NCBI RefSeq assembly: GCF_016595675.1
Contig: NZ_JAENJH010000001.1
Coordinates: 496,001 to 560,000, forward strand
Length of the DNA stretch: 64,000 nt
Reading direction: 5' to 3'
Source of the DNA: Prauserella cavernicola
Lineage (GTDB): Bacteria > Actinomycetota > Actinomycetes > Mycobacteriales > Pseudonocardiaceae
The notes beneath the pieces were generated by a model, which was not told the DNA's origin, searched no databases, and saw only the letters and a list, made by a program, of their open reading frames with translations. The number at the start of each line of letters is the position of its first letter. The stretch's first letter is position 1. Made by a program: the position numbers and the translations under genes. Below are positions 43,953 through 53,550 of the stretch, piece by piece.

Positions 43953-44420
43953 GTGGACGAGGCCGCCGAGACTGTCGTGGAGATCTACACCGACGGCGCG
44001 TGCAGCGGCAACCCCGGCCCCGGGGGCTGGGGCGCGGTGCTGCGGTACGGCCACCACGAACGCGAGCTGTACGGCGGCGAGTCCGAGACCACCACCAACA
44101 ACCGCATGGAGCTCACGGCGCCGATCCGCGCGCTCGAGACGCTGACCCGGCCGTCGGTGGTGAAGCTCTACACCGACTCCACCTACGTCCGCAACGGCAT
44201 CACCAGCTGGATGATCCGGTGGCGGAGCAACGGCTGGCTCACCAGCGCCAAGGAGCCGGTGAAGAACGCCGACCTGTGGCAGCGGCTCGAAGCCGCGGTG
44301 AGCCGGCACCAGGTGGAGTGGCACTGGGTGAAGGGCCACGCCGGTCACCCCGAGAACGAGCGCGCCGACAAGCTCGCCGTCCGCGGGGTCACCGAGGCCC
44401 GCGAGCGCCTCACGTCCTGA
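43953..44420 (+). CDS. rnhA: ribonuclease HI
   Basis: A 155-residue RNase HI that cuts the RNA strand of RNA-DNA hybrids. Catalytic carboxylates are Asp14 ([10 protein letters not shown]), Glu53 (NNRMELTAP), Asp75 (LYTDSTYV) and Asp139 (NERADKLA), with the basic handle [11 protein letters not shown] present as in E. coli RnhA. The GTG start is 6 bp after TAGTCT, so the gene may be transcribed leaderless from its own promoter. The end overlaps the convergent luciferase-like gene by 11 bp. Confidence 0.95.
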   Translation: MDEAAETVVEIYTDGACSGNPGPGGWGAVLRYGHHERELYGGESETTTNNRMELTAPIRALETLTRPSVVKLYTDSTYVRNGITSWMIRWRSNGWLTSAKEPVKNADLWQRLEAAVSRHQVEWHWVKGHAGHPENERADKLAVRGVTEARERLTS

Positions 44421-45417
44421 GCGCGGGCAGCACCGCCTCGCTGAGCAGCCGCACCGAGTTCAGCGAGTGCTCCACCGGCATCCCGGCCCAGTGCGTGCGC
44501 AGCAGCAGGTGGTCGACCCCGAGCTCGTCGCGCCACGGCAGCAGCGCGCGCACGCAGTCCTCCGGTGAGCCCACCACGAACCGCTGCTCCGCCAGCTGGT
44601 CGTAGGGCATCTCGAACGACTCCCGGTCCGGCATCACGCGGTCCTGGCCCCACCGGGCGTAGGTCCGGTACTTGCCGCTCAGGTACGGACCGGCCAGCTC
44701 CACGGCCCGCTCGCGGGTCTCCGCGCAGAAGATCTCCCGCATCGCGGGGCGTTCGGCCGGTTCGGGCACGCCGTGTGCGGCTGCCTCGGCGCGGAAGAGC
44801 TCCGCCTGCCTGCGCACCGTGCCGAGCGTCGCGTGCGGATTGATCATCCACGTGCCCGTGAGGCGCGCGGCGCGGCGCACGGCACCGTCGCTGTTGGCCG
44901 CCATCCATACGGGCGGGCCGGGCCGCTGCACCGGCAGCACCCCGAGCCGCGCGCCGTCGAGGCGGCACCACGGCAGGTCCGCGCCCACGGTGTCGCCGGC
45001 CCACAGCCGCCGCACGACGTCGAGGTTGGACTCGAAGCGGCGCACCTTGTCCTCCGGTGGCACCCCGAGCGCGGCGTACTCGACCTCGCGGTAGCCGAGC
45101 CCGACCCCGAAGATCAGCCGCCCGCCCGTGATCACGTCCAGCGCGGCGTAGTTCTCCGCCACCTCCACGGGGTTCTGCAGGGCGAGCAGCAGGATGCCGA
45201 TCCCGACGCGCAGCTCGCCTGCCTCGGCGGCGAGCCGCGCGAGGTAGGGCAGCGGCTGGATGTGGGTCAGGCCCTCGCTGAGGTAGTGCTGACCGGCGAA
45301 CACCGAGTCCCATCCGCCGTCGCGGGCGGCCCGCAGCAGGCTCAGCTGGTCCTCGAGCGCCTGGCGCTGGTCGGCCCCGATCGGCTGCTGGTTGGTGAGG
45401 AAGATGCCGAACCGCAT
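44410..45417 (-). CDS. luciferase-like flavin monooxygenase at the end of the dicarboxylate operon
   Basis: A 335-residue bacterial-luciferase-like monooxygenase. [83 protein letters not shown] and [16 protein letters not shown] are family segments. A GTG three codons upstream overlaps the CitE-gene stop (GTGA), so translation is coupled either way. Its presence at the end of the CoA-ester operon suggests an oxidative step or a side function; the substrate is unknown. Confidence 0.88.
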   Translation of the reverse strand: MRFGIFLTNQQPIGADQRQALEDQLSLLRAARDGGWDSVFAGQHYLSEGLTHIQPLPYLARLAAEAGELRVGIGILLLALQNPVEVAENYAALDVITGGRLIFGVGLGYREVEYAALGVPPEDKVRRFESNLDVVRRLWAGDTVGADLPWCRLDGARLGVLPVQRPGPPVWMAANSDGAVRRAARLTGTWMINPHATLGTVRRQAELFRAEAAAHGVPEPAERPAMREIFCAETRERAVELAGPYLSGKYRTYARWGQDRVMPDRESFEMPYDQLAEQRFVVGSPEDCVRALLPWRDELGVDHLLLRTHWAGMPVEHSLNSVRLLSEAVLPALRT

Positions 45418-45422
45418 CGCGC

Positions 45423-46250
45423 TCACCCGCCCGCTCTGGCCAGCGTCGTCCTGGCACTGGCGACGATGGGCGGGTCCACGAGCTTGCCGTTCAGCAGCAC
45501 CACGGACTCGCCGCGCCGCTGCGCGTCGTCGAACGCCGCCAGCACGGCACTGGCGTGCGCGGTCTCCTCCTCGGTCGGGGTGAAGACCCGGTGCACACCG
45601 GCCAGCTGCGCCGGATGCACGCACGCCTTGCCGCCGAAGCCCAGCGAGCGGGCCAGACGCGCCTCGGCCTCCTGCGCCGCGTCGTCGCGCACGTCGAGGT
45701 GCACGACGTCGAACGGCGGCCGCAGCCCGGCCGCGATGGAGGCGAACACGAGCACCGAGCGGGCGTGCAGCAGTTCCTGCCCGTCGGCGCGGAGCTCCAG
45801 GTTGGCCTCGGCGGCGAGGTCGGCTCCGCCCAGCATCAGCGCCACGACCCTCGGGTGCGCCGCCGTCTCGTAGGCGTCGCGCACCCCGGCCGCCGTCTCG
45901 ATCAGCGCGATGACCGGCGGCCCGTCCTCGTCCAGCGCGCCGAGCGCCGACGGCGTCGCCTTCGGCACCATGATCCCGTCGAGCGCGACACCGGACAGCG
46001 CGGCCACGTCGTCGGCGAACCACGGGGTGCCGGGCGCGTTGATCCGCACGAAGCTCAGGCCGCGCGAGCGACGGGTCGCGAACGCCGCCGCGATGGTCGC
46101 CCGCGCGAGCTCCTTCTCCCCCGGTGGCACGGCGTCCTCGAGGTCGGCGACCACCAGGTCCGCCTCCGACGCCAGCGCCTTGGCGAGCTTGCGCTCGTCC
46201 TTGCCGGGCGCGAACAGCAGCGAGCGCGCCGCCTCCAGTGCGAACGTCAC
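45423..46250 (-). CDS. CitE-like acyl-CoA lyase (HpcH/HpaI aldolase family)
   Basis: A 275-residue CitE-like lyase. ARSLLFAPGKDERKLAKAL is the CoA-binding start, VVADLEDAVPPGEK the metal/catalytic Asp-Glu motif, FVRINAPGTPWF the Arg strand, ALIETAAGV the active-site Glu, and GFGGKACVHPAQLAGVH the closing strand. Family members cleave malyl-, citramalyl- or beta-methylmalyl-CoA to an oxo-acid and a short acyl-CoA. With the MaoC hydratase and acyl-CoA dehydrogenase of the same operon it probably performs the final cleavage. It overlaps the PrpD gene by 4 bp. Confidence 0.88.
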   Translation of the reverse strand: MTFALEAARSLLFAPGKDERKLAKALASEADLVVADLEDAVPPGEKELARATIAAAFATRRSRGLSFVRINAPGTPWFADDVAALSGVALDGIMVPKATPSALGALDEDGPPVIALIETAAGVRDAYETAAHPRVVALMLGGADLAAEANLELRADGQELLHARSVLVFASIAAGLRPPFDVVHLDVRDDAAQEAEARLARSLGFGGKACVHPAQLAGVHRVFTPTEEETAHASAVLAAFDDAQRRGESVVLLNGKLVDPPIVASARTTLARAGG

Positions 46251-47635
46251 GACCGCACCGCCGCGAGGAAGCCGAGGTCGGGCAGCTCGCCGAGCCGCGT
46301 CACCGAGTCCTCCAGCGCGCTCACGGCGCCGCCGGAGAGCGCGAGTCCCGCGTTGGCGCGGTACTTGACGCGCACGTCGTCCTCGGTCATCGGGTTCTCC
46401 GCGCCGCCGCGCTGGTAACGCAGTTCGGCCTCGAAGGTGCGGCCGTCTGTGGTCTCCACCCGCACGCCGCCGCCGAACGCGTCCGGCCGGGGCGAGTACT
46501 CGCGCGTCTCGTAGCTCACGCGCGGCGTCACGGCGAGCACCGCCTGGTCGGCGATCGCGTCCGGGGTGAAGCTGCCGACCTCCACGCTGCCGCGCACCAG
46601 CAGGCTCGCGAGGCAGTACGGCAGGCTGAACTTCGCGTCGTAGGGCGTGCGCGGGCGCACCTTGTCCGCTGACGGCTCGAGTACCAGGTCCACCCCGGTC
46701 TTGTCGGTGAACGCCACCACCCGGGCCACCTCATCGGCGCGCAGCGGGTGCTCCCGCAGCACCTCGGCGAGCGCGTCGACGGGCGCGTGCGTGTAGTGGC
46801 ACGCCGGGTAGGGCTTGTAGGCGATCGAGGGCGTGTTCCACCGCTGCCCGAGATCGGCCAGCCCCGCGCCGAGGTCGACCTCGACGCCGTTGAGGTAGGT
46901 GGCGTAGAAGCCGCGCCTGCCCTCGAACACCGTGGCGGGGCCGGTGGCGCCGTGCGCGGCGAGCCGCGCCGCGGTGATGCCCGCCTGCGCGGCCCAGCCA
47001 GGGTGCAGCCGCTTGGTGTCGGCGCCGTCGGCGAGGAACTCCAGCAGTCCCGAGGCCATGCTGCCCGCGATGCCGAGCGCGTGGGCCGTGGTCTCGGCGT
47101 CGAGCCCGCGGGCCCTCGCCGCGGCGGCCGCGGCGCCGAACACGCCGCACACGCCACTGGGGTGCAGTCCGCGGGCGTGGAAGACCCCGCCCGCAGCGGC
47201 GCCGACCCGCGTGGAGACCTCGTTGCCCGCCACCACCGCGGCCAGCACGGTCGCGCCGTCGGCCCCGGCCGCCTCCCCCGCGGCGAACGCCGCCGGGGTC
47301 ACCGCGACGCTCACGTGCGTCACCGACTCCGGGTGCGTGTCGTCGAAGTCGAGCGCGTGGCACAGCACCCCATTGACGAACGCCGCCTCCGCCGCGGGCA
47401 ATCCGTGTGCCACCCCGATGCCGGTCGCCGGCCCGCCGCCTGCGCCCTCCTCGGTTCCCGAGACCACGTAGGCGGCCTCGTCCAGCGCCGACGCCGCCAG
47501 CCCGCAGCCGAGCGTGTCGAGCACGTGCAGGCTCGCCGTCCGCCGCACCTGTTCGGGCAGGTCCTGCGCGCGCAGTCCCGCGGTGAAGGTCGCGATCCGC
47601 TGCGCCGCAGTCGGTGCTTTCTCTGCCAGGGTCAT
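46247..47635 (-). CDS. MmgE/PrpD-family protein
   Basis: A 462-residue MmgE/PrpD protein. TASLHVLDTLGCGLAAS, AAFVNGVLCHALDFDDTHPES, VVAGNEVSTRVG and HPSGVCGVFGAAAAAARARGLD are signatures, and YKPYPACHYTHAPVDAL marks the lid/active-site region. The family includes 2-methylcitrate dehydratase, cis-aconitate decarboxylase and hydro-lyases or isomerases of polycarboxylic acids. No canonical methylcitrate-cycle partner is present, so the reaction is probably on the transported acid. It touches the LivF and CitE genes with 1- and 4-bp overlaps. Confidence 0.88.
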   Translation of the reverse strand: MTLAEKAPTAAQRIATFTAGLRAQDLPEQVRRTASLHVLDTLGCGLAASALDEAAYVVSGTEEGAGGGPATGIGVAHGLPAAEAAFVNGVLCHALDFDDTHPESVTHVSVAVTPAAFAAGEAAGADGATVLAAVVAGNEVSTRVGAAAGGVFHARGLHPSGVCGVFGAAAAAARARGLDAETTAHALGIAGSMASGLLEFLADGADTKRLHPGWAAQAGITAARLAAHGATGPATVFEGRRGFYATYLNGVEVDLGAGLADLGQRWNTPSIAYKPYPACHYTHAPVDALAEVLREHPLRADEVARVVAFTDKTGVDLVLEPSADKVRPRTPYDAKFSLPYCLASLLVRGSVEVGSFTPDAIADQAVLAVTPRVSYETREYSPRPDAFGGGVRVETTDGRTFEAELRYQRGGAENPMTEDDVRVKYRANAGLALSGGAVSALEDSVTRLGELPDLGFLAAVRS

Positions 47636-48411
47636 CAGTCGTCCTTTCCCACGCCCAGAAACGTTCTGCGTACCTCGTCGTCGCCGAGCAGCTCCGAACC
47701 CGCGCCGGAGTAGGTCACGCGGCCGCGCTCGATCACGTAGCCGCGGTCGCTGAGCTCCAGCCCGGACTTGGCGTTCTGCTCGATCATCAGGAAAGTCAGG
47801 CCCGCCGCGTCGCGCAGCTCGCGCAGCTGCTCGAACACCTCGCGCACCAGCACCGGGGACAGGCCCACGGACGGCTCGTCCATCAGCACCAGACGCGGGC
47901 GCAGCATCAGCGAGCGGCCGATCTCCAGCGCCCGCCGCTCGCCGCCGGAGAGCGTGCCCGCCTGCTGCGAGCGGCGGGCGGCGAGCTTCGGGAACAGGTC
48001 GAACACCTCGGCCACGCGGCCGCGGATCTTGCCGCGGTCGCGTTCGAGGTACATGCCCAGTTCGATGTTCTCGTGCACAGTCATTGAGGGAAAGATCGCC
48101 GGCTGCTGCGGGACCAGCGCGATCCCGGTGGTCAGCAGGCGCTGCGGGCCGTAGTCGGTGATGTCCTCGCCGTCGAGGAGCACGCTGCCCTCGCGGACGT
48201 CGATCAGCCCGTACAGCGCCTTGAACACCGTGGACTTGCCCGAGCCGTTGGGCCCGACCACGCACACGATCTCGCCCTGGCCGACTGTCAGGTCCACACC
48301 GTGCAGGATGTCCACGCCGCGGTATCCGGCCCGCAGCCCGCGCACCTCGAGCAACGGCCGCTGCCCCGGCTCGTCGCGGCGCACCTCGGCCTCAGGCTCC
48401 GAGATAGGCAT
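47635..48411 (-). CDS. livF: branched-chain-acid ABC transporter ATPase (LivF type)
   Basis: A 258-residue ATPase. Walker A is VGPNGSGKSTVFKAL, the Q-loop region VPQQPAIFPSMTVHENIELG is diagnostic for LivF, the signature LSGGERRALEIGRSLMLRPRL and Walker B LVLMDEPSVGLSP follow. With LivG, LivM and LivH it powers uptake through a Liv-type importer. Such importers also carry dicarboxylates, urea, amides and aromatic acids. It overlaps LivG by 20 bp. Confidence 0.93.
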   Translation of the reverse strand: MPISEPEAEVRRDEPGQRPLLEVRGLRAGYRGVDILHGVDLTVGQGEIVCVVGPNGSGKSTVFKALYGLIDVREGSVLLDGEDITDYGPQRLLTTGIALVPQQPAIFPSMTVHENIELGMYLERDRGKIRGRVAEVFDLFPKLAARRSQQAGTLSGGERRALEIGRSLMLRPRLVLMDEPSVGLSPVLVREVFEQLRELRDAAGLTFLMIEQNAKSGLELSDRGYVIERGRVTYSGAGSELLGDDEVRRTFLGVGKDD

Positions 48412-49132
48412 CGATGACCTCCTGGTTGGACTTGACCTCGTCGGGCGGGCCCTCCGCGAGCACGCGCCCCTGCTGGAGCACGACGATCCGGTCGGCCATC
48501 CCGAACACGAAGCCGACGTTGTGCTCCACGATCACGAACGCCACGTTCTCCTCGCGGTGCAACAGCCGCAGGTGCTCCGACAGCTCGGCGATCAGCGCCG
48601 GGTTCACCCCGGAGGTGGCCTCGTCGAGCATCACGACCTTCGGGCCCGGCATGATCGCCATGACCAGCTCCAGCAGCCGCTGCTGCCCGCCGGAGAGGCT
48701 GCCCGCCTTCTCCCGCGCCATCCCGCCGAGGCCCACGAGGTCGAGCAGCCCGGCCGCCCGCTCCCGCGCGGCGCGTTCCGGGGACCGCAACAGGCCGAAC
48801 GAGGGCAGCCGGGTCCAGTCGCGCGAGAGCAGCGCGTTCTCGGTGACGGTGAGCTCGCCGAACACCCGCGCGTCCTGGAACGTCCTCGTCAGCCCCAGTC
48901 TGGCTACTGTGGACGGACGACGGCCGGTGATGTCCTTGCCGTCCAGCCGGATGCGCCCGTCGTCGGCACGCCTGCCCGCGGACAGGCAGCTGAGCAACGT
49001 GGACTTGCCGGAGCCGTTGGGCCCGATCAGTCCCACGATCTCGCCCGCGTCGACGTGGAAGTCCACGGCGTCGAGGGCGACGAGCCCGCCGAAGCGGCAC
49101 GTGACCCGCTCGGCCGTGAGCAGCGCAGTCAT
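48392..49132 (-). CDS. livG: branched-chain-acid ABC transporter ATPase (LivG type)
   Basis: A 246-residue ATPase with Walker A IGPNGSGKSTLLSCL, the LivG-type LGLTRTFQDARVFGELTVTENALL, signature LSGGQQRLLELVMAIMPGPKVVMLDEATSGVNP and the switch VIVEHNVGFVFGMADRIVVL. The second ATPase of the Liv importer. The end overlaps the beginning of LivF, and the start overlaps the LivM stop by 4 bp. Confidence 0.93.
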   Translation of the reverse strand: MTALLTAERVTCRFGGLVALDAVDFHVDAGEIVGLIGPNGSGKSTLLSCLSAGRRADDGRIRLDGKDITGRRPSTVARLGLTRTFQDARVFGELTVTENALLSRDWTRLPSFGLLRSPERAARERAAGLLDLVGLGGMAREKAGSLSGGQQRLLELVMAIMPGPKVVMLDEATSGVNPALIAELSEHLRLLHREENVAFVIVEHNVGFVFGMADRIVVLQQGRVLAEGPPDEVKSNQEVIDAYLGA

Positions 49133-50187
49133 CGGCTCTCCTCCTTCCCGGCGCGCCGGGCTCTCGCAAGGTGGACGCGATCGGCCAGCGAGCCGGCGAT
49201 GCCCTTGGGCAGGGTCAGCACCACCACGATCAGTGCGACCCCGAAGAACACCAGGAAGTCCTCACCCTCGGTCTCCCACAGCGTCTCGCGCAGCAGGATG
49301 AACACCGTCGCGCCGAGCGCGGGGCCCCACACCGTGCCGAGCCCGCCGAGCGTGACCATCAACGCGAGGTTGATCAGCAGCACGTCGCGGAACATGATCG
49401 CGGGGTCGATGAACGCCGTCTGGTAGGCCCACAGGCTGCCGATCAGCGCGGTGATGGAACCCGCGACGCAGAACGCCGTGAGCTTGACCATCGTGGTGTT
49501 GATGCCCCGCGCCTCGGCCCCGATCTCGTTCTCGCGCACGGCGAGCATGCTCGACCCGAGCTGTGAGCGCCGCAGCCACACGGTGCCCAGCACCACGATC
49601 ACCGCGACACCGAGGAACACGTAGTAGAACAGCGTCCGGTCGATGACGGCCTCGAAGATGATGCCGCCGGAGCCGCCGGTGAAGTCGCGGAACACCAGTG
49701 CGAGCTCCCGCATCGCCATGAACGCGCCCAGCATGGCGATGGAGAAGTACACGCCCCGCAACCGCAGCAGTGGGTAGCCGACGACGAGCGCGAACACGAA
49801 ACCGAACACCGGGGCGAAGGGCACCGTGTACCAGAACGGCATCTCCAGGTGCGTCACCAGCAGGCCCGCGGTGTAGCCGCCGATGCCGAAGAACACGCCG
49901 TGCCCGAAGTCGACGTAGCCGGTGAAGCCGGAGATGATGTTCCAGCTCGACGTCAGCCCGATCCACATGAAGACCGTGCTGAACAACAACAATGCCGAGT
50001 TGTTGAGCCCGAACAGGGGCGTCACCAGCAGCGCCGCCAGCCCGGCCGCGAACAGGCCCGCCCGCAGTCGCGGGTCGGCCAGCCGCGACGCGGCGAGCGC
50101 GCGGACCGGGGCAGCCGACAGGCGCTGCGCCGCCTTCTGTGGCGGTGGCGCGCCGGGCGTACTGACCGTGGGGGTTCCGCTAGACAC
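49129..50187 (-). CDS. livM: branched-chain-acid ABC permease (LivM type)
   Basis: A 352-residue permease with about nine to ten helices. GYVDFGHGVFFGIGGYTAGLL and LRLRGVYFSIAMLGAFMAMRELALV are LivM signatures, and LALMVTLGGLGTVWGPALGATVFILL is the conserved region facing the ATPase. The N-terminal 50 residues are a non-conserved cytoplasmic extension. The GTG start overlaps the LivH stop by 8 bp. Confidence 0.92.
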   Translation of the reverse strand: MSSGTPTVSTPGAPPPQKAAQRLSAAPVRALAASRLADPRLRAGLFAAGLAALLVTPLFGLNNSALLLFSTVFMWIGLTSSWNIISGFTGYVDFGHGVFFGIGGYTAGLLVTHLEMPFWYTVPFAPVFGFVFALVVGYPLLRLRGVYFSIAMLGAFMAMRELALVFRDFTGGSGGIIFEAVIDRTLFYYVFLGVAVIVVLGTVWLRRSQLGSSMLAVRENEIGAEARGINTTMVKLTAFCVAGSITALIGSLWAYQTAFIDPAIMFRDVLLINLALMVTLGGLGTVWGPALGATVFILLRETLWETEGEDFLVFFGVALIVVVLTLPKGIAGSLADRVHLARARRAGKEESR

Positions 50188-51073
50188 CGGCGGTCACCTG
50201 CTTTCCTCCGCTGATTCCGTTGGGGCGCACCACGAGCACGACCACCACGAGGATGAACGCGGCCGCGATGCCCAGACCCGTGCCCACCGAGGGCACGTAC
50301 GAGGCGAGCAGTGTCTCGATCAGCCCCACCACCATCGCCGCGAGCACCGTTCCGGTCATCCGGCCCACGCCGCCGAGCACCACGATCGCGAACGCCTTCA
50401 TCGTCAGCAGCGGCCCGAGGAACGGGTAGAAGCCCTGCGCCGAGCCCAGCAACGTGCCACCCGCGAACACGAGCGCGATACCGATGCCGAACGCGATGGC
50501 GTAGACCGCCGCGATGTCGATGCCGACGACGCGCGCCGCGGCCTTGTTCTGCGCCGCCGCCTGGATCGAGCGGCCGACGCGCGTGCGGTTGAGCAGCGCC
50601 CACGTGAGCACGAGGATCACCACGGCGCCGAGCAGCATGAACGCCCTCGGGGTGGGGATCGTGAGCCCGAAGATGCTCACCACGTCGGCCGAGTAGCCGG
50701 TGGTGGTCACCCTCGGGGTGCTGCTGAACAGCTTCAGCAGCACGCCCTGGGCCACCGCGCCGATCCCGAAGGTCAGCAGCAGCGACATCAGCGGCGGCCG
50801 CTCGACCACGCGGATCACCAGCGTCCGGCACAGCACCCAGCCGAACCCGAAGCCGAGCGCCATGATCACGGGCAGCGCGATCAGCGGATCGACTCCCAGG
50901 TAGTGCTGGGCGGTCCACGCGAGGTAGGCCCCGATGAGCACACATTCGCCGTGGGCGAGGTTGAGCACGCCCATCACGCCGAACACCAGCGAGAGTCCTT
51001 GCGCGACGAGGGCATAGAAGCCGCCGAGCACGATGCCGTCGAGCACCACCTGACTCAACTGGCCCATACGCAT
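50180..51073 (-). CDS. livH: branched-chain-acid ABC permease (LivH type)
   Basis: A 297-residue permease. LDGIVLGGFYALVAQGLSLVFGVMGVLNLAHGECVLIGAYLAW is the LivH start, and AIVVLGGVGRMTGTVLAAMVVGLIETL the ATPase-contact loop. It pairs with LivM. A 47-bp gap separates it from the binding-protein gene, the longest inside this operon apart from none other above 30 bp. Confidence 0.93.
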   Translation of the reverse strand: MRMGQLSQVVLDGIVLGGFYALVAQGLSLVFGVMGVLNLAHGECVLIGAYLAWTAQHYLGVDPLIALPVIMALGFGFGWVLCRTLVIRVVERPPLMSLLLTFGIGAVAQGVLLKLFSSTPRVTTTGYSADVVSIFGLTIPTPRAFMLLGAVVILVLTWALLNRTRVGRSIQAAAQNKAAARVVGIDIAAVYAIAFGIGIALVFAGGTLLGSAQGFYPFLGPLLTMKAFAIVVLGGVGRMTGTVLAAMVVGLIETLLASYVPSVGTGLGIAAAFILVVVVLVVRPNGISGGKQVTAGV

Positions 51074-51120
51074 AACTCCTTTGTCAGCACGGCGCCACGC
51101 GCCGATGGGCTAGCCGTGGA

Positions 51121-52374
51121 TCAACGCTGCGACCACGGCTTCATGGGTACGATTTCGGCGGAGGCGTTCTCCTCCGGGGCGACGACGACCTGCTCGCCCT
51201 TGGCGTTGAGCTGGATCGTCAGCATCGGCCGCGTGACGTTGGCGCCCTTGAGCCCGCTCGGGTCGCCCTCGCCGGAGTAGTTGATCCGGCCGTAGAACGT
51301 CTCGGTGTCCAGCTCCAGCAGCGCCTCGCGGACCTTTTCCACGTCGACGCTGCCCGCCTTCTCGATCGCGAGCTGCAGGGACAGCGCCACCGCGCTGCCG
51401 CTGGGCGGCATGTACGACGGTTCCTCGCCGTAGCGCTCGACGTAGCGTTTCCGGTAGTCCCCGGCCGTGCCGAAGTACTCGTCGGAGAACTGCGCCGAGG
51501 AGTGCCACTGAGTCGGCGCCATGATGCCCTCCGTCGCGGCGGCGCCGAGCTGCTCCACGAAACCGGGCTCGGTGGGCGCCTGGATCATCACGACGTACTC
51601 CGGCGCCCAGCTCATGCTGCGCATGGTCTGCACCGTGAGCACGCCCATGAGCGTGTGGCCGGCCTCGACGAGCACGTCGGGGTCGGACTGGCGCAGCTGG
51701 GTCACCGCGCCGCGGATGTCGTTGGCGTCGCTGGGCACCCGTTGCGTGCCCACCACCCGCATGCCCAGCTCTCCGGCGAGCTTCTCGGTGGCCGTCTGGA
51801 TGTCGACCATCGGCGCCTCGTCGGTGTGCAGGATGCCCACGGTCTTCGCCCCGCGTTTCGCGAGCTCCCGCAGCGCCGACTCGGTGTAGCGGCTCGTGTT
51901 GGTGAGCGGGCTGAACACGTAGTCGGAGCCCTGGCTGAACACCGTGTCGGCCGCGGCACCGCCCGCGAAGAGGATCCGCTGGTTCGGCTCGGTCACCGCC
52001 GACGCCGCGAGCGTGAGCCCCGACGAGTAGGAACCGAAGATGAAGTCGATGCCGTCCTCGCTGATCAGGCGCTGCGTGAGCCGCACGGCCTGCTCCGGGT
52101 CGGACTGGTCGTCGTAGTAGACCATCTCGACCTTGCGTTTGCGGTCGCCGACCTGGATGCCGCCCAGCTCGTCGTTGACCATGTCGGCCCACAGCTCGTA
52201 GCCGTGTTTCACCGCCTGGCCCTCGATCGAGTACTTGCCCGTGTCCGACACGGCGGCCCCGATGCGGATCGGCCCGTTCGGGTCGTCGGCCACGGGCGGC
52301 TTCGCGCAGCCCGCCGCCAGCAGACCGAGCCCGGCGAGGCCGGCGACCACCGCGCGCGCCCGCCTACCCCACAT
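51121..52374 (-). CDS. Liv-type substrate-binding lipoprotein
   Basis: A 417-residue LivK-family lipoprotein. The signal sequence AVVAGLAGLGLLAAGC ends in a lipobox with Cys23. GPIRIGAAVSDTGKYSIEGQAVKHGYELWADMVND is the family start, and FIFGSYSSGLTLAASAVTEPNQRILFAGG and PTQWHSSAQFSDEYFG outline the pocket. The ligand is not determined by sequence. Because its genes travel with CoA-transferase, hydratase and lyase genes, a carboxylic acid is likely. It overlaps the acyl-CoA dehydrogenase gene by 11 bp. Confidence 0.92.
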   Translation of the reverse strand: MWGRRARAVVAGLAGLGLLAAGCAKPPVADDPNGPIRIGAAVSDTGKYSIEGQAVKHGYELWADMVNDELGGIQVGDRKRKVEMVYYDDQSDPEQAVRLTQRLISEDGIDFIFGSYSSGLTLAASAVTEPNQRILFAGGAAADTVFSQGSDYVFSPLTNTSRYTESALRELAKRGAKTVGILHTDEAPMVDIQTATEKLAGELGMRVVGTQRVPSDANDIRGAVTQLRQSDPDVLVEAGHTLMGVLTVQTMRSMSWAPEYVVMIQAPTEPGFVEQLGAAATEGIMAPTQWHSSAQFSDEYFGTAGDYRKRYVERYGEEPSYMPPSGSAVALSLQLAIEKAGSVDVEKVREALLELDTETFYGRINYSGEGDPSGLKGANVTRPMLTIQLNAKGEQVVVAPEENASAEIVPMKPWSQR

Positions 52375-53527
52375 GAGCCTTGCCTCCGAGCAGCGCCTTC
52401 GCGATGACCGTGCGCAGCACGTCGTTGGTGCCCTCGCCGATCGCCATCAGCGGCGCGTCCCGGTAGAGCCGCTCCACCTCGAACTCGGCGGAGTAGCCGT
52501 AGCCGCCGTGGATGCGCATGGCGTCGAGCGCGCACTGCAGAGCGGTCTCGGAGCTGAACACCTTGGCCATCCCCGACTCGGCGTCCATCCGCGCCCCGGC
52601 GTCCATCTGCGAGGCCGCCCAGTACGTCATGAGCCGGGCCGCTTGCAGCTGGATCGCGATCTCGGCGAGTTTGATCTGCACGGCCTGGAAGTCGCCGATC
52701 GGCTGGCCGAAGGCCTCGCGTTCCCTGGCGTAGCGCAGTGCCTCCTCGTAGGCGCGCTGCGCGATGCCGACGGAGCGGGCGGCGATGTTGACGCGCCCGG
52801 TCTCCAGTGAGGACAGTGCCTGCCGCATGCCCTTGCCCTCGACGCCGCCGAGCAGCGCCGAACGCGGGACCCGGACGTTGTCGAGCCGCAGCTCGCACGA
52901 CTCGGTGCCCTTGTAGCCGAGCTTCGGGATGTCCTTCTCCACCGAGAAGCCCTCGCTCGTGGTGTCCACGAGCAGCACGCTCATGCCGCGGTGTGCCGGA
53001 GTCGCGGCCGGGTCGGTCTTCACCAGCACCGGCAACGGGTTGGCATAGCGGGCGTTGGTGATCCACGTCTTGGAGCCGTTGACGACGTAATGGTCGCCCT
53101 CCAGCCGCGCCGTGGTGCGAATTCCCTGCAGGTCGGTGCCCGCACCCGGCTCGGTGAGCGCGATACCGGTGCGCAGCTCGCCGGTGGCGAGCCTCGGCAG
53201 GTACTGCTGCTTCTGCTCCTCCGTGCCGTGGTTGGCGATCATGAAGCACGAGACGGAGTGGCTGCCGAGGATGCCGGCGATGCCCATCCACCCGCGCGAG
53301 ATCTCCTCGAAGGTGAGCACGAAGGACACGGTGTCGGCGCCGAGGCCGCCGTAGGTCTCGGGGATGGCGAGCCCGAACAGGCCGAGCGTGCGCATCTCGG
53401 CCACGATCTCGGCCGGATAGCGGCCCGACTGCTCCCAGTCGCGTGCGACCGGGATGATCTCCTTGTCCACGAAGGCACGCAGCGAGTCGCGGAACAGCCG
53501 TTGTTCGTCGTTGAACGAGAAGTCCAT
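52364..53527 (-). CDS. acyl-CoA dehydrogenase
   Basis: A 387-residue flavoprotein dehydrogenase. ALTEPGAGTDLQGIRTTARLEGDHYVVNGSKTWITN is the FAD and substrate region, AREREAFGQPIGDFQAVQIKLAEI the third domain, and MRIHGGYGYSAEFEVERLYRDA the closing signature. The catalytic Glu is in IGEGTNDVLR. It would oxidise an acyl-CoA to the enoyl-CoA, for example methylsuccinyl-CoA to mesaconyl-CoA if the operon handles such acids. The ATG has AGGAG 6 bp upstream. 23 bp separate it from the CoA-transferase. Confidence 0.92.
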   Translation of the reverse strand: MDFSFNDEQRLFRDSLRAFVDKEIIPVARDWEQSGRYPAEIVAEMRTLGLFGLAIPETYGGLGADTVSFVLTFEEISRGWMGIAGILGSHSVSCFMIANHGTEEQKQQYLPRLATGELRTGIALTEPGAGTDLQGIRTTARLEGDHYVVNGSKTWITNARYANPLPVLVKTDPAATPAHRGMSVLLVDTTSEGFSVEKDIPKLGYKGTESCELRLDNVRVPRSALLGGVEGKGMRQALSSLETGRVNIAARSVGIAQRAYEEALRYAREREAFGQPIGDFQAVQIKLAEIAIQLQAARLMTYWAASQMDAGARMDAESGMAKVFSSETALQCALDAMRIHGGYGYSAEFEVERLYRDAPLMAIGEGTNDVLRTVIAKALLGGKAHVG

Positions 53528-53550
53528 GGTCACTCCTGGTGGGGATGGGT

